This document shows positions 1 to 7,618 of a stretch of DNA of 36,223 nt, one piece after another. The stretch comes from Bacteroidales bacterium. Its GTDB lineage: Bacteria; Bacteroidota; Bacteroidia; Bacteroidales; UBA4181. A program made the translations under genes and the position numbers. The stretch spans positions 1 to 36,223 of the forward strand of contig JAISOY010000137.1 of assembly GCA_031275285.1 (NCBI GenBank), in the 5' to 3' direction. The notes under the pieces were generated by a model. The model worked only from the letters and a program-made list of their open reading frames with translations, did no database searches and was not told the origin of the DNA. Positions within the stretch are counted from its first letter, which is position 1; each line of letters opens with the position of its first letter.

Positions 1-825
1 CCCGCCTCCACCGGTATGGTCCCCGATGATCTGTACCTGGGGGAGACATTTCATGATAGACACAAAGAGGTTGGCGGCGCTATACACCCTTCTGTTGGTG
101 AGAACGGCCACTTTTCCGTGAAAATGAGCAGATCCTTCGGGCTCGATATAGCGTTCGTAATACTTGCTGAAATCATGATGTCCTGTTCCGTTTTTATACC
201 GCATATATCCTACCAGTGTTTTATGTTGTACAAACCTGGAAGCCAGGGTGTAAGTTTCAGATACGATACCTCCGCCGTTGTTCCGTACATCGATGATGAC
301 TCCTTTACAGGATGAAAACTCGTTCAAAGCTTCATCAAAAAGAACCCTGTTGGTCTTGTCGGAAAATGAAGGGATCCGGATATAGCCAATAGATTCCGGA
401 AGGTGAGTGAAACTGATGTCGTTTTCCAGAAAAACAGTACGCCTGTTCAGGTATCTCAAGATGATACCCTCGTCGCAATTGTCCGGATACGGGGTATACC
501 ATCCGTTAAAAGTGCGCGTTTCCGTTTTGTTAGAGATACTGACATGTCCGTCCTCCAGCTCCATTAACATTTGCGCCATGATATCAAACATTTGTTGCGA
601 TGACCGCCTGTTATTGGTAGATATGTTTTGGATCAGTCCGGAATATACCTGATAAATACTGTCCCAGTCGATATTTTTTTCTTCGAAGAAACAATAGCGT
701 TCATCAAAAATCTGCCACAACAGGTCGAAATTATTCCTGGGTGTATTGTCTTTCTGTTCATCCATGAAAATACCTGTACATGAGGTGCACAGGATGAATA
801 AACCATATAAGGCAATTTTTTTCAT
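1..825 (-). CDS. S41-family exported peptidase (lipoprotein), C-terminus cut by window edge
   Basis: Only the first 275 residues are inside the window; the reading frame runs off the left edge. The N-terminus is a short hydrophobic signal ending in LCTSC, so Cys16 is a likely lipidation site and the protein is probably anchored in the envelope. Residues about 33-60 look like the S41 N-terminal helical domain. The core is tail-specific protease/tricorn-like: a VRNNGGG turn near 180-186, the predicted nucleophile Ser249 in VYSAANL, and a TGGGG loop at the cut end. Such enzymes hydrolyse exported or imported peptides and proteins. No PDZ domain is evident between residues 110 and 150, where the chain goes quickly into the core. 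The start ATG lies 35 nt after the DPP5 gene, so the two are probably one minus-strand transcript. The family is clear; the substrate is not. Confidence 0.85.
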   Translation of the reverse strand, partial: MKKIALYGLFILCTSCTGIFMDEQKDNTPRNNFDLLWQIFDERYCFFEEKNIDWDSIYQVYSGLIQNISTNNRRSSQQMFDIMAQMLMELEDGHVSISNKTETRTFNGWYTPYPDNCDEGIILRYLNRRTVFLENDISFTHLPESIGYIRIPSFSDKTNRVLFDEALNEFSSCKGVIIDVRNNGGGIVSETYTLASRFVQHKTLVGYMRYKNGTGHHDFSKYYERYIEPEGSAHFHGKVAVLTNRRVYSAANLFVSIMKCLPQVQIIGDHTGGGG

Positions 826-860
826 TTAAACCATTGTTATTTCCGGGATTTTTATAGTGC

Positions 861-2975
861 TTATTTCAGCCATTTGTCCAGCCAGCCGAAAAATTCCCGT
901 TGCCATAAAATGGAGTTCTGGGGTTTGAGTATCCAATGGCCTTCTTCCGGAAAAACCAGTAAACGGCTGGGAACTCCCCTTAACTGGGCCGCATGGAAAG
1001 CCTGTAATCCTTCCGAATAAGGAACCCGGAAATCTTTGGCGCCGTGGATCACCAGGATCGGTGCATCCCATTTGTCGACGGACAGGTGGGGAGAGAAATC
1101 ATAGCTTTTCGGACGGGGCTTTTGCCAATAGGGTCCTCCCAGGTCAAAATTGACGAACCAATATTCTTCCGTGGTTCCATACTGGCTTTCAAAGTTGAAC
1201 ATTCCACAATGGGCGATCAAAGCCTTGAACCGTTTTTCATGATGGCCGGCCAGCCAGAAAACGGAAAATCCGCCATAGCTTGCACCTACTGCACCTAACC
1301 GGTTTTCATCCACATATGGTTCTTTTTTTACATCATCAATGGCACTCAGGTAATCCCGCATATTTTGTCCGCCATAATCTCCCGATATCTGCCTGTTCCA
1401 TTCTTGTCCGAACGTAGGAACGCCACGCCGGTTGGGTGCCACAATGATATAATCGTTGGCCGCCATTAAGGGCATGTTCCACCGGTAGGAAAAAGAATGG
1501 CTGACTGCATTCTGGGGACCGCCCTGACAATACAACAGGGTCGGGTATTTCTTTTTAGGATCGAAATCCGGTGGATAAACCACCCATACCAGCATATCCT
1601 TACCGTCGGATGTTTTGACGGTCCGTTCTTTTACTTCTCCCAGTCGTAAAGCATCATAGATGTTCTTATTGATGAAGGTCAGCTGGCGTTCGGCACCTGT
1701 CTGTGGATCGACACAGAATAATTCGGATGCCATGTTCATGGTAGTTTTACTTCCCACGATTTCCTCTCCGGCCAACGATATACTGTTGTAGTTGTGTTTA
1801 CCTTTCGTGATCGGCTTGATGGCCTTTGATGCGATATCTACGGAATAGATCTGGTAAGTAGCCCTTACGCCGCTAATGAAACGCAGATGTTTGCTGTCCG
1901 GCGTCCATATGAAGTCGGAAGCATTATTACCATACCGTGCTGTCAGGTCTTCTGTTTTTCCCGATGATAAGTGGTAAATCATCAGCCGTTCTTTATCCGA
2001 CTCATAACCCGGCGTAGCCATGCTCTGGAAGGCGATCATATTCCCGTCGGGAGAAAAAACAGGATATTTGTCGTATCCGGGCATGCCATCCGTGATATTT
2101 TTCGTGGTTCCGTCTTCGAGATCAAATAAGTAGATGTCGGAGTTGGTACTGAGGGCATATTCTTTTCCAGTCAGCTTTTTGCAAGTATAGGCAATATACC
2201 TTCCATCCGGGCTCCAGCATATTTCATTTTCATCGAAATACGGGGACATGGGAGCATCAAAAGGCTCTCCGTCCATGATATCATGTCCATTGCGTAATAC
2301 GCCTTCTTCGATATGTCCTATCCAGATATGGCTGACGGTATAGTCCGTCCAACTGTCCCAATGCCGGTACATCAGGTCATCAGATATAATGGCATTGCTT
2401 TGGGGAAGATCGGGATACAGCTCTTTCGGACTCTTTCCCAGCGACACGTTTTTCAGGAACATCACGGCATCTCCCTTCGGACTGTATTCAAACCCGTTGA
2501 TACCGCCTTCGATGTAGGATACCTGCCGCTTAAGCGTACCATTTGGGTTCATGTCCCATATCTGCGTACTACCAGAGACAGAAGTGAGGAACGTAACCCT
2601 TTCTCCGGAAGGATGCCAACGTGGATGAAAGCAGCTTTGGGGAACATCAGCTGTCAGGCACATCGGCTCGCCTCCGTTTGTATGGATCATCCAGATGGTG
2701 GTACGGCCTTTGTTTTCGGATAGTTGGTAACGGGTAACCGTATATACGATTTTCTTTCCGTCCGGAGATACACTGAATTCACCTAGTCTGCCGAATTTCC
2801 ATAAAATTTCGGGTGTCAGCCGCTTATTGGCTATTTCTTTGTCCGTCAGTGGTTCGGGTTGTTCTGAAATAACTACGGGTTGTTTTTCCGCCGGTTTTTC
2901 AGGTTTTGGCTTACAGCCGGATACCAAAAGTAGTAAAAATGTAATAAAAAGGATGTGTCGGATAAGGAATTTCAT
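861..2975 (-). CDS. dpp5: Dipeptidyl-peptidase 5 (S9 family), lipoprotein form
   Basis: A 704-residue serine peptidase of family S9. The N-terminus has a lipoprotein signal ending LLLVSGC, followed by a Lys/Pro/Glu-rich linker. Residues about 50-430 form a TolB/WD40-like beta-propeller with repeated SPDG motifs; residues about 450-704 are the alpha/beta hydrolase. The predicted triad is Ser566 (GASYGGF), Asp648 (HGAKDFRVP) and His680 (EEGHW). Long stretches, such as YCQGGPQN, ISGDYGGQNMRDYL and GAVGASYGGFSV, match what I recall of Porphyromonas gingivalis DPP5, which removes dipeptides with hydrophobic or Ala residues at P1 in the periplasm. The lipobox suggests membrane anchoring here rather than a soluble periplasmic enzyme. 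It is the first gene of a probable two-gene operon with the S41 peptidase. Together they suggest peptide use as a nutrient. Confidence 0.93.
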   Translation of the reverse strand: MKFLIRHILFITFLLLLVSGCKPKPEKPAEKQPVVISEQPEPLTDKEIANKRLTPEILWKFGRLGEFSVSPDGKKIVYTVTRYQLSENKGRTTIWMIHTNGGEPMCLTADVPQSCFHPRWHPSGERVTFLTSVSGSTQIWDMNPNGTLKRQVSYIEGGINGFEYSPKGDAVMFLKNVSLGKSPKELYPDLPQSNAIISDDLMYRHWDSWTDYTVSHIWIGHIEEGVLRNGHDIMDGEPFDAPMSPYFDENEICWSPDGRYIAYTCKKLTGKEYALSTNSDIYLFDLEDGTTKNITDGMPGYDKYPVFSPDGNMIAFQSMATPGYESDKERLMIYHLSSGKTEDLTARYGNNASDFIWTPDSKHLRFISGVRATYQIYSVDIASKAIKPITKGKHNYNSISLAGEEIVGSKTTMNMASELFCVDPQTGAERQLTFINKNIYDALRLGEVKERTVKTSDGKDMLVWVVYPPDFDPKKKYPTLLYCQGGPQNAVSHSFSYRWNMPLMAANDYIIVAPNRRGVPTFGQEWNRQISGDYGGQNMRDYLSAIDDVKKEPYVDENRLGAVGASYGGFSVFWLAGHHEKRFKALIAHCGMFNFESQYGTTEEYWFVNFDLGGPYWQKPRPKSYDFSPHLSVDKWDAPILVIHGAKDFRVPYSEGLQAFHAAQLRGVPSRLLVFPEEGHWILKPQNSILWQREFFGWLDKWLK

Positions 2976-3016
2976 GACGGTATATTTTAAAATCAGAAGA
3001 CTTGGTTGATCATCTG

Positions 3017-3024
3017 CAAATATA
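3017..3024 (-). promoter_or_regulatory. Putative -7 box for the dpp5/S41 operon
   Basis: On the minus strand this reads TATATTTG, an exact match to the Bacteroidetes -7 consensus TAnnTTTG. It lies about 42 nt upstream of the dpp5 ATG. I see no clear TTTG element at the expected distance further upstream, so this rests on one box. Confidence 0.45.
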
Positions 3025-3224
3025 ACATTTCTTATTGATTCATATGCCCGGTAAGGGCTTTTTCATGTTTGCGGATTACATGGAAAAATAGTACATTCGC
3101 CCTATCAAATTGTTATTTGAACTTGCATATCCGAACCATAAACAATACCATTATGAAATAGCCATGTACAAATTTTATACACCCATCGAAAATGAACATG
3201 GCATATTCTATCTGACCTTTAAAA

Positions 3225-3232
3225 TAATTTTG
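3225..3232 (+). promoter_or_regulatory. Putative -7 box for pepE
   Basis: TAATTTTG matches the Bacteroidetes -7 consensus TAnnTTTG exactly. It ends only 5 nt before the pepE ATG at 3238, so transcription would start at or next to the start codon. No matching -33 element is obvious. Confidence 0.4.
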
Positions 3233-3237
3233 TACAG

Positions 3238-3942
3238 ATGAAACTTTTGTTGATCAGCAATTCGACCAATCCCGGGGAACCTTACCTGGATTATCCCAAA
3301 CAGCAAATAAAAAAATTCCTTGGGGATCAATCAGTCACTACTGTATTCATTCCATATGCTGCAGTCCGTTTTTCATATGATGAGTATGAAAGTAAGGTAG
3401 AAGCCCGTTTTTCCGAACTGGGCCATCATGTAAAGGGGATCCATCGCTTTGACGATCCGGTAAAAGCCATAGAAATGGCCGAAGCCATCGTCATCGGCGG
3501 GGGGAATACCTGGAAATTAGTACAGATGTTACATCATAACGGTTTGATGGATCCTATCCGGAAGAAAGCGTTGTCGGGAACCCCTTATATCGGGTGGAGT
3601 GCCGGAAGTAATGTGGCATGCCCGACCTTGCGTACTACCAATGATATGCCCATTATACACCCCATCAGCTTTGATACGCTCAATTTGCTTCCATTCCAGA
3701 TCAATCCCCATTATACCGACTTCCATCCTGAAGGTCATGGCGGAGAAACCCGTGAGGACCGGATCATGGAGTTCATAGAAATCAATCCGGATATCTATGT
3801 GCTTGGTTTAAGGGAATCTACCATGCTTTGGTATGAAAACAGGAAGTTGAGCCTGATCGGAGACAGGACGGCAAGTGTCTTTAAAAAGGACAGGCAGCCG
3901 GAGGAGCTTGATGCTTCGGCCGATTTCTCATTTTTGCTGTAA
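3238..3942 (+). CDS. pepE: Dipeptidase E (alpha-aspartyl dipeptidase, S51)
   Basis: A 234-residue cytosolic peptidase that hydrolyses dipeptides with N-terminal aspartate. Length and motifs fit the S51 family. The nucleophile is Ser121 in GWSAGSNVACPT, with Asp136 and His158 (NPHYTDFHPEG) completing the triad; each is one position away from the Escherichia coli residues Ser120, Asp135 and His157. The Gly-rich VIGGGNTWKL segment at 85-94 is also typical. There is no signal peptide. It is divergent from dpp5, with 262 nt between the start codons, so the locus may combine envelope and cytosolic peptide breakdown. The ketoacyl synthase gene follows 40 nt downstream in the same direction and may be co-transcribed. 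Identification is confident. Confidence 0.95.
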   Translation: MKLLLISNSTNPGEPYLDYPKQQIKKFLGDQSVTTVFIPYAAVRFSYDEYESKVEARFSELGHHVKGIHRFDDPVKAIEMAEAIVIGGGNTWKLVQMLHHNGLMDPIRKKALSGTPYIGWSAGSNVACPTLRTTNDMPIIHPISFDTLNLLPFQINPHYTDFHPEGHGGETREDRIMEFIEINPDIYVLGLRESTMLWYENRKLSLIGDRTASVFKKDRQPEELDASADFSFLL

Positions 3943-3982
3943 CGGATGATCATCACCCGGATTTTTTTATTCTTGTGAAAAC

Positions 3983-5179
3983 ATGAATATATATGTGACA
4001 GGCATCGGTATAGTCTCCGGTATCGGTATGAATACCGGAGAAACAATTGCATCCATCCGTGAAGGAAAGACCGGAATAGGGCGTTTGACCCTTTTCGATT
4101 CCGTTCATCAGGATACTGTGCCTGTTTCGGAAGTGAAACGGAGTAATATCGCATTACAGGAATTACTTGGCTTACCCGAGAAAAACGTGTTTTCGCGTAC
4201 GGCTTTATTGGGGATGATGGCTACCGGAGAAGCGCTAAAAGATGCCGGTGTCACAGTTGAAGAAAAGAGAGATACGGTACTTGTATCTTCTACTTCTGTC
4301 GGTGGAATGGATTTAAGCGAAGGTTATTACCGGCAAATGAAAGAAAATGAGAGAAAAACGAGATTACGGAACATCATCTCACACGATGGTGGAGACAGTA
4401 CCGGGAAAATAGCCGCTTATCATGGATTGAACCCTATGGCTACAACCATCAGTACGGCTTGTTCTTCAGCGGCCAATGCCATCATGTTTGGCGCCGGGCT
4501 GATCAGGCAGGGATACACAGAGAGAGTCATTGCAGGAGGAACAGATGCGCTGACCCTTTTTACCATCAATGGTTTCCGCTCCCTGATGATATTGGATCCC
4601 GATCCGTGCCGCCCTTTTGATGACACCCGGAGCGGGTTGAACCTTGGAGAAGGTGCCGGATACATTGTTATGGAAAGCGAACAGGCCCTGATGCGAAAAG
4701 GGAAACAGCCTTATTGCCGCTTGTCCGGGTATGGCAATGTCAATGATGCTTTTCATCAGACAGCCTCTTCACCGGAAGGGAACGGACCTTTCCTGGCTAT
4801 GAAAAAGGCGTTGGAACAAAGTACCTTATCTCCGGAACAGATCGCTTATATCAATGTACACGGAACCGGAACTCCTAATAATGATCTTTCGGAAGGTCGT
4901 GCCATAGAACGTCTTTTTCAGGAGTCTGTTCCGCGGTTCAGTTCCACAAAAGCCTTTACCGGGCATACCTTGGGTGCTGCAGGTGGCATTGAAGCTGTTT
5001 TATCTGTATTATCACTCAAGCACGGACTTATTTATCCAAACCTGAATTTTGCCTATCCCATGCATGATCTCCGGATCGCACCGGAAAAAGCTTTATCGAC
5101 ATCATTTCCGGTCCATCATGTGTTGTCTAATTCGTTCGGATTCGGAGGCAATTGTTCTTCCCTGGTTTTTTCTGTCTGA
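3983..5179 (+). CDS. Beta-ketoacyl-ACP synthase, FabF-like
   Basis: A 398-residue thiolase-fold condensing enzyme that would elongate an acyl-ACP with malonyl-ACP. The catalytic triad is complete: Cys160 in ISTACSSAAN, His293 in NVHGTGTPNND and His328 in AFTGHTLGAAGG; a Gly-rich SFGFGGN loop lies near the C-terminus. Length is slightly below housekeeping FabF (about 410-420). The sequence resembles KAS proteins found in aryl-polyene and flexirubin-type clusters of Bacteroidetes, although no other such gene is adjacent. It follows pepE by 40 nt. The nearest carrier protein in the window is the ACP at 19977, 15 kb away. The enzyme class is certain; whether it serves fatty-acid synthesis or a specialised polyene or lipid pathway is open. 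Confidence 0.88.
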   Translation: MNIYVTGIGIVSGIGMNTGETIASIREGKTGIGRLTLFDSVHQDTVPVSEVKRSNIALQELLGLPEKNVFSRTALLGMMATGEALKDAGVTVEEKRDTVLVSSTSVGGMDLSEGYYRQMKENERKTRLRNIISHDGGDSTGKIAAYHGLNPMATTISTACSSAANAIMFGAGLIRQGYTERVIAGGTDALTLFTINGFRSLMILDPDPCRPFDDTRSGLNLGEGAGYIVMESEQALMRKGKQPYCRLSGYGNVNDAFHQTASSPEGNGPFLAMKKALEQSTLSPEQIAYINVHGTGTPNNDLSEGRAIERLFQESVPRFSSTKAFTGHTLGAAGGIEAVLSVLSLKHGLIYPNLNFAYPMHDLRIAPEKALSTSFPVHHVLSNSFGFGGNCSSLVFSV

Positions 5180-5226
5180 TCAGATCCAAAGACTTATAAA
5201 GAAGGGATGATGGATCTTTTAGGTGA

Positions 5227-5612
5227 TTACTTTAAACCGGATGTGGTCACTTCGATTTTATTATTGTCTGGATCAGATGTCTCAAATTCATCATATCCGT
5301 CCCCCTTTGACCTTTCAGGATGGGTAATCCCGCATCCATGAATTCTTTTGCCCTGGCATCGACTCCGGTCCTGGAGCTTACTTCAAAAGCAATATGAATC
5401 AACCCCTTCCGTTGGTATCCCGAATGATCACGTCAGTCCGGGGATACTCATCAATTCTAATCTTGCTCCCGAATAAATGTAATGAAGTAACTTTCGAATT
5501 GCGTTACCGGATTGATGTATTTTTGATTGGATCGTCCGTTGAAAAATCTTACGTAGTAATCTTTCAACGATTCCAGCTGATGGGTCCAAATAGCGACGTG
5601 TTCTAATTTCAT
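5227..5612 (-). pseudogene. Broken VOC/glyoxalase-family gene
   Basis: Reading the minus strand from an ATG at 5612 gives MKLEHVAIWTHQLESLKDYY and continues to FESYFITF, a typical vicinal-oxygen-chelate (glyoxalase/bleomycin resistance) N-terminus. The frame then breaks near 5470. A second frame gives GARLELMS, another gives DTNGRG, then after a lost base near 5404 LIHIAFEVSSR and MDAGLPILKG. A last shift near 5310 leads to GDGYDEFETSDPDNNKIEV and a stop at 5227. In order, these pieces make one intact domain of about 125 residues, including the metal-ligand regions (EHVAIW, LELM, HIAFEV, NNKIEV). At least four indels are needed, so the gene is dead unless the assembly is locally wrong. Neighbouring genes are intact, which argues against poor sequence quality. 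Confidence 0.85.
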
Positions 5613-5688
5613 CTTCTATGGTTGATTAGTGATCCATTCTTTATTTTAATTTCAGTCATCCGGATAAATCCCATATAATCGGCAAGCA

Positions 5689-6435
5689 TTATAGCACATC
5701 GGTTACGATACTGATGATGATGCCTAATCCCAGAAAAACAATCAATGTGCCTGATATCCAATTCAGGTACAACATATAACGTGGACGGAAATTTTTGCGG
5801 AAGATGGCTACACCAGAAGTAAGCAGAAACCACCAGAAGACAGCACCGATAGTCACGCCTCCCACTAACCAGGCCCCCTGGAAACTATTGATCCCTTCCT
5901 GGTCAACACCTAAGACGGCAAATAACGCAATGAAAATCAAAAATAAGACGGGGTTTGCCAATGTAACCAGGAACCCGGATAAATAATCGCTCCACAGGTT
6001 CTCTTTATTGGAACGGTTTTGTTTGATCTGAACAACCGGATTTTTCCGGAAAATGCTAATACCCAGGATCATGATGCCTATTCCGCAGACAATCTTGAGT
6101 ATAGCGAGGTATTTATCCATGAACGGCAAGACAATTCCCAGGAAAAATGCCGCAATAACGGCATAAACAGTATCTGCGGTAGCGGCGCCTAATCCCGAAA
6201 CAAATCCGGATCTACGGCTTTTACATAAAGTTCTTTGAATGCAAAGTACAGCAATTGCTCCCGGTGGAATGGATTCCACAAAACCGATGAGGATACCTTT
6301 ACATAAAACCAGAAAGTTTTCTGTAAAAAAAAGAGATAATGTTATTTGGTCAATAAATACAAGAAATTTCACCGGATCAAAATTACCATTGTTAATTTCT
6401 TCATCAAAATTAAGCATTTTTATGAAGAAAGCCAT
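5689..6435 (-). CDS. LysE/RhtB-family transporter
   Basis: A membrane protein of about 248 residues. Six hydrophobic segments are visible, beginning with the family hallmark GILIGFVESIPPGAIAVL (a Pro-Gly-containing first helix) and CIQRTL, then GLGAATADTVYAVIAAF, a third helix ending in IFRKNP, and FLVTLANPVLFLIFIALF. LysE/RhtB proteins export amino acids or related small molecules. The start is uncertain: ATGs at 6435 and 6417 both give an extra 35-40 non-membrane residues before the usual start of the family, and the ATG at 6435 directly follows an AGGA-like sequence. It is transcribed away from the outer-membrane protein gene at 6737. No substrate can be inferred from its neighbours. Confidence 0.85.
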   Translation of the reverse strand: MAFFIKMLNFDEEINNGNFDPVKFLVFIDQITLSLFFTENFLVLCKGILIGFVESIPPGAIAVLCIQRTLCKSRRSGFVSGLGAATADTVYAVIAAFFLGIVLPFMDKYLAILKIVCGIGIMILGISIFRKNPVVQIKQNRSNKENLWSDYLSGFLVTLANPVLFLIFIALFAVLGVDQEGINSFQGAWLVGGVTIGAVFWWFLLTSGVAIFRKNFRPRYMLYLNWISGTLIVFLGLGIIISIVTDVL

Positions 6436-6513
6436 TTCCTGACACAATAATTTTATATCACCGAAAGAAAAACAGGATATGTCTCCATAAAATGGATGTT
6501 TTTTTTGCTATTT

Positions 6514-6531
6514 ATTCGTAAAAATACGAAT
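6514..6531. repeat. Perfect 7-bp inverted repeat between divergent genes
   Basis: ATTCGTA, four A residues, then TACGAAT. It lies about 80 nt upstream of the LysE-type start and 84 nt upstream of the TAATTTTG box on the other strand. It could be an operator or an RNA hairpin; there is no T-run of the terminator kind next to it. The rest of the 300-nt interval (6436-6736) is AT-rich and shows only the promoter box listed separately. Confidence 0.4.
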
Positions 6532-6614
6532 GGGCGCCGGAATTTTTTCTCAGAGTTAAAATGAAATTCCTGATTTTTTTAGAAGTGTTCCTCAAAAAAT
6601 AAACAGAAATCTTA

Positions 6615-6622
6615 TAATTTTG
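6615..6622 (+). promoter_or_regulatory. Putative -7 box for the outer-membrane barrel gene
   Basis: TAATTTTG matches TAnnTTTG exactly and would start transcription near 6629, giving a leader of about 108 nt before the ATG at 6737. No matching -33 element is seen. Confidence 0.35.
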
Positions 6623-6736
6623 TATTATTGTAGTTTGTTTAAGTATTGTCCAACATTTTGACGGCTATTTTCAGTGCTTGATTTGGCTATTTTGAGGTAA
6701 TTTATGTTCGTTTTAAGCATTAAATCTTATTTGAAT

Positions 6737-7387
6737 ATGAAAAATATATTCTGTCTTGCTGCATTATTTCTGTCGGTTAGTTCTATTGTTAGAGCAGAGG
6801 ATGATCCAAAAAGAAAAGCAATTGTTGAACTCAATTTACCTATTTTATATATCCTTCCTTCTCAGGAAGAAGCGATGTTTTTGATCGGCGGTTCGTTAAA
6901 TGCCGGAGTCTATGTCTCGCCACGAAGTTTTCTGGCACTTGAAATTGGCGTTAGCGGTCATTCAGGTGATACGACGGCTTATTTTTCATATACCAAAACA
7001 GATCAGAATACAGGTAAAAGCGAAACGTTTAATGATGGAGTGGTTATTCGGAAGTATACAGCAGTTCCTCTTTTAGCTTCGTGGAATTATGTATTTGATT
7101 TTACAAAAAGATTTCATCTGCGTGTAGGTCCGGTGATCGGGGTTACCTGGCTGATAACACGTGATAGGTATAAACCTGTTGTGGATGATGCCCCGAAAGC
7201 ATTTTCCGATACCCATGCATCTTTTAATTTTGGTGCAAACATCGGACTCATATGGGACATAGGAAAATTGTTCTCTGTGGGCGCAGGTTATAAATTAATG
7301 GGAAGTACAGTGAGTGAGTTAGATGAATATTACAAGTTGAAATCTTCAGCACATCAGGTGAATTTTACTTTTGAGATCCGTTTCTGA
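6737..7387 (+). CDS. Small outer-membrane beta-barrel protein, function unknown
   Basis: A protein of 216 residues. The start at 6737 is chosen because it places a standard signal peptide at the very N-terminus (MKNIFCLAALFLSVSSIVRA, cleavage before EDD); an ATG at 6704 would add 11 unneeded residues. The mature part alternates hydrophobic and polar residues in strands with Gly-rich turns (FLIGGSLNAGVYV, LRVGPVIGVTWL, NFGANIGLIWD, FSVGAGYKLMG) and ends in FTFEIRF, an aromatic C-terminal residue typical of proteins inserted by the Bam machinery. This fits an 8-10 strand barrel of the OmpW/OmpA-like superfamily. It has no diagnostic motif I can tie to a ligand. It is followed by 231 nt before the rhamnosidase operon and is probably a separate unit. 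Confidence 0.7.
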   Translation: MKNIFCLAALFLSVSSIVRAEDDPKRKAIVELNLPILYILPSQEEAMFLIGGSLNAGVYVSPRSFLALEIGVSGHSGDTTAYFSYTKTDQNTGKSETFNDGVVIRKYTAVPLLASWNYVFDFTKRFHLRVGPVIGVTWLITRDRYKPVVDDAPKAFSDTHASFNFGANIGLIWDIGKLFSVGAGYKLMGSTVSELDEYYKLKSSAHQVNFTFEIRF

Positions 7388-7521
7388 GAAAAAGAAAATT
7401 ACGGTCAGATAAGACTATTAATACTTAATTAACCCGTAAAAAGACTGGTTATCACTCTTTTCGACCTGATCGGAAGGTTGTATTCGTTCAACAACAAATA
7501 CCTGAATCCAAACATTTATTA

Positions 7522-7535
7522 TGCAATCGGTTGCG
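7522..7535. promoter_or_regulatory. Possible LacI/CcpA-type operator upstream of the rhamnosidases
   Basis: The sequence TGCAATCGGTTGCG fits the LacI-family operator pattern TGnAAnCGnTTnCA at every specified position except the last base. It is centred about 90 nt upstream of the first GH78 ATG. A near-miss -7 element (TAGATTTTG, one base longer than the consensus) begins at 7536, so a bound repressor would cover the promoter. No LacI-type regulator gene is in the window. The rest of the 231-nt gap (7388-7618) also holds a 6-bp hairpin at 7545-7563 (TCGTGG/CCACGA). Confidence 0.35.
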
Positions 7536-7618
7536 TAGATTTTGTCGTGGCCGGATACCACGATATCTATTTTTTTTAATTTTCTTTGTTAGATGTGTTT
7601 CATTAAATATTTTCAACC

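Noticed and set aside
826..1071. Minus-strand open frame inside the DPP5 gene region
   Set aside because: It overlaps the coding sequence of the S9 peptidase in another frame and its translation has Pro/Arg/Gly content typical of a shadow frame.
3943..3972. Possible terminator after pepE (GATGATCATC followed by a T-run)
   Set aside because: The palindrome leaves no room for a loop, and the outer CGG/CCG arms are only three base pairs; evidence is too weak.
5182..5217. 7-bp AGATCCA/TGGATCT inverted repeat after the ketoacyl synthase
   Set aside because: A 22-nt loop and a T-run of only four make it a poor terminator; kept out of the feature list.
5394..5606. Plus-strand open frame over the VOC pseudogene
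   Set aside because: The opposite strand carries a clear, though broken, VOC domain, so this is a shadow. Its translation has no recognisable motif.
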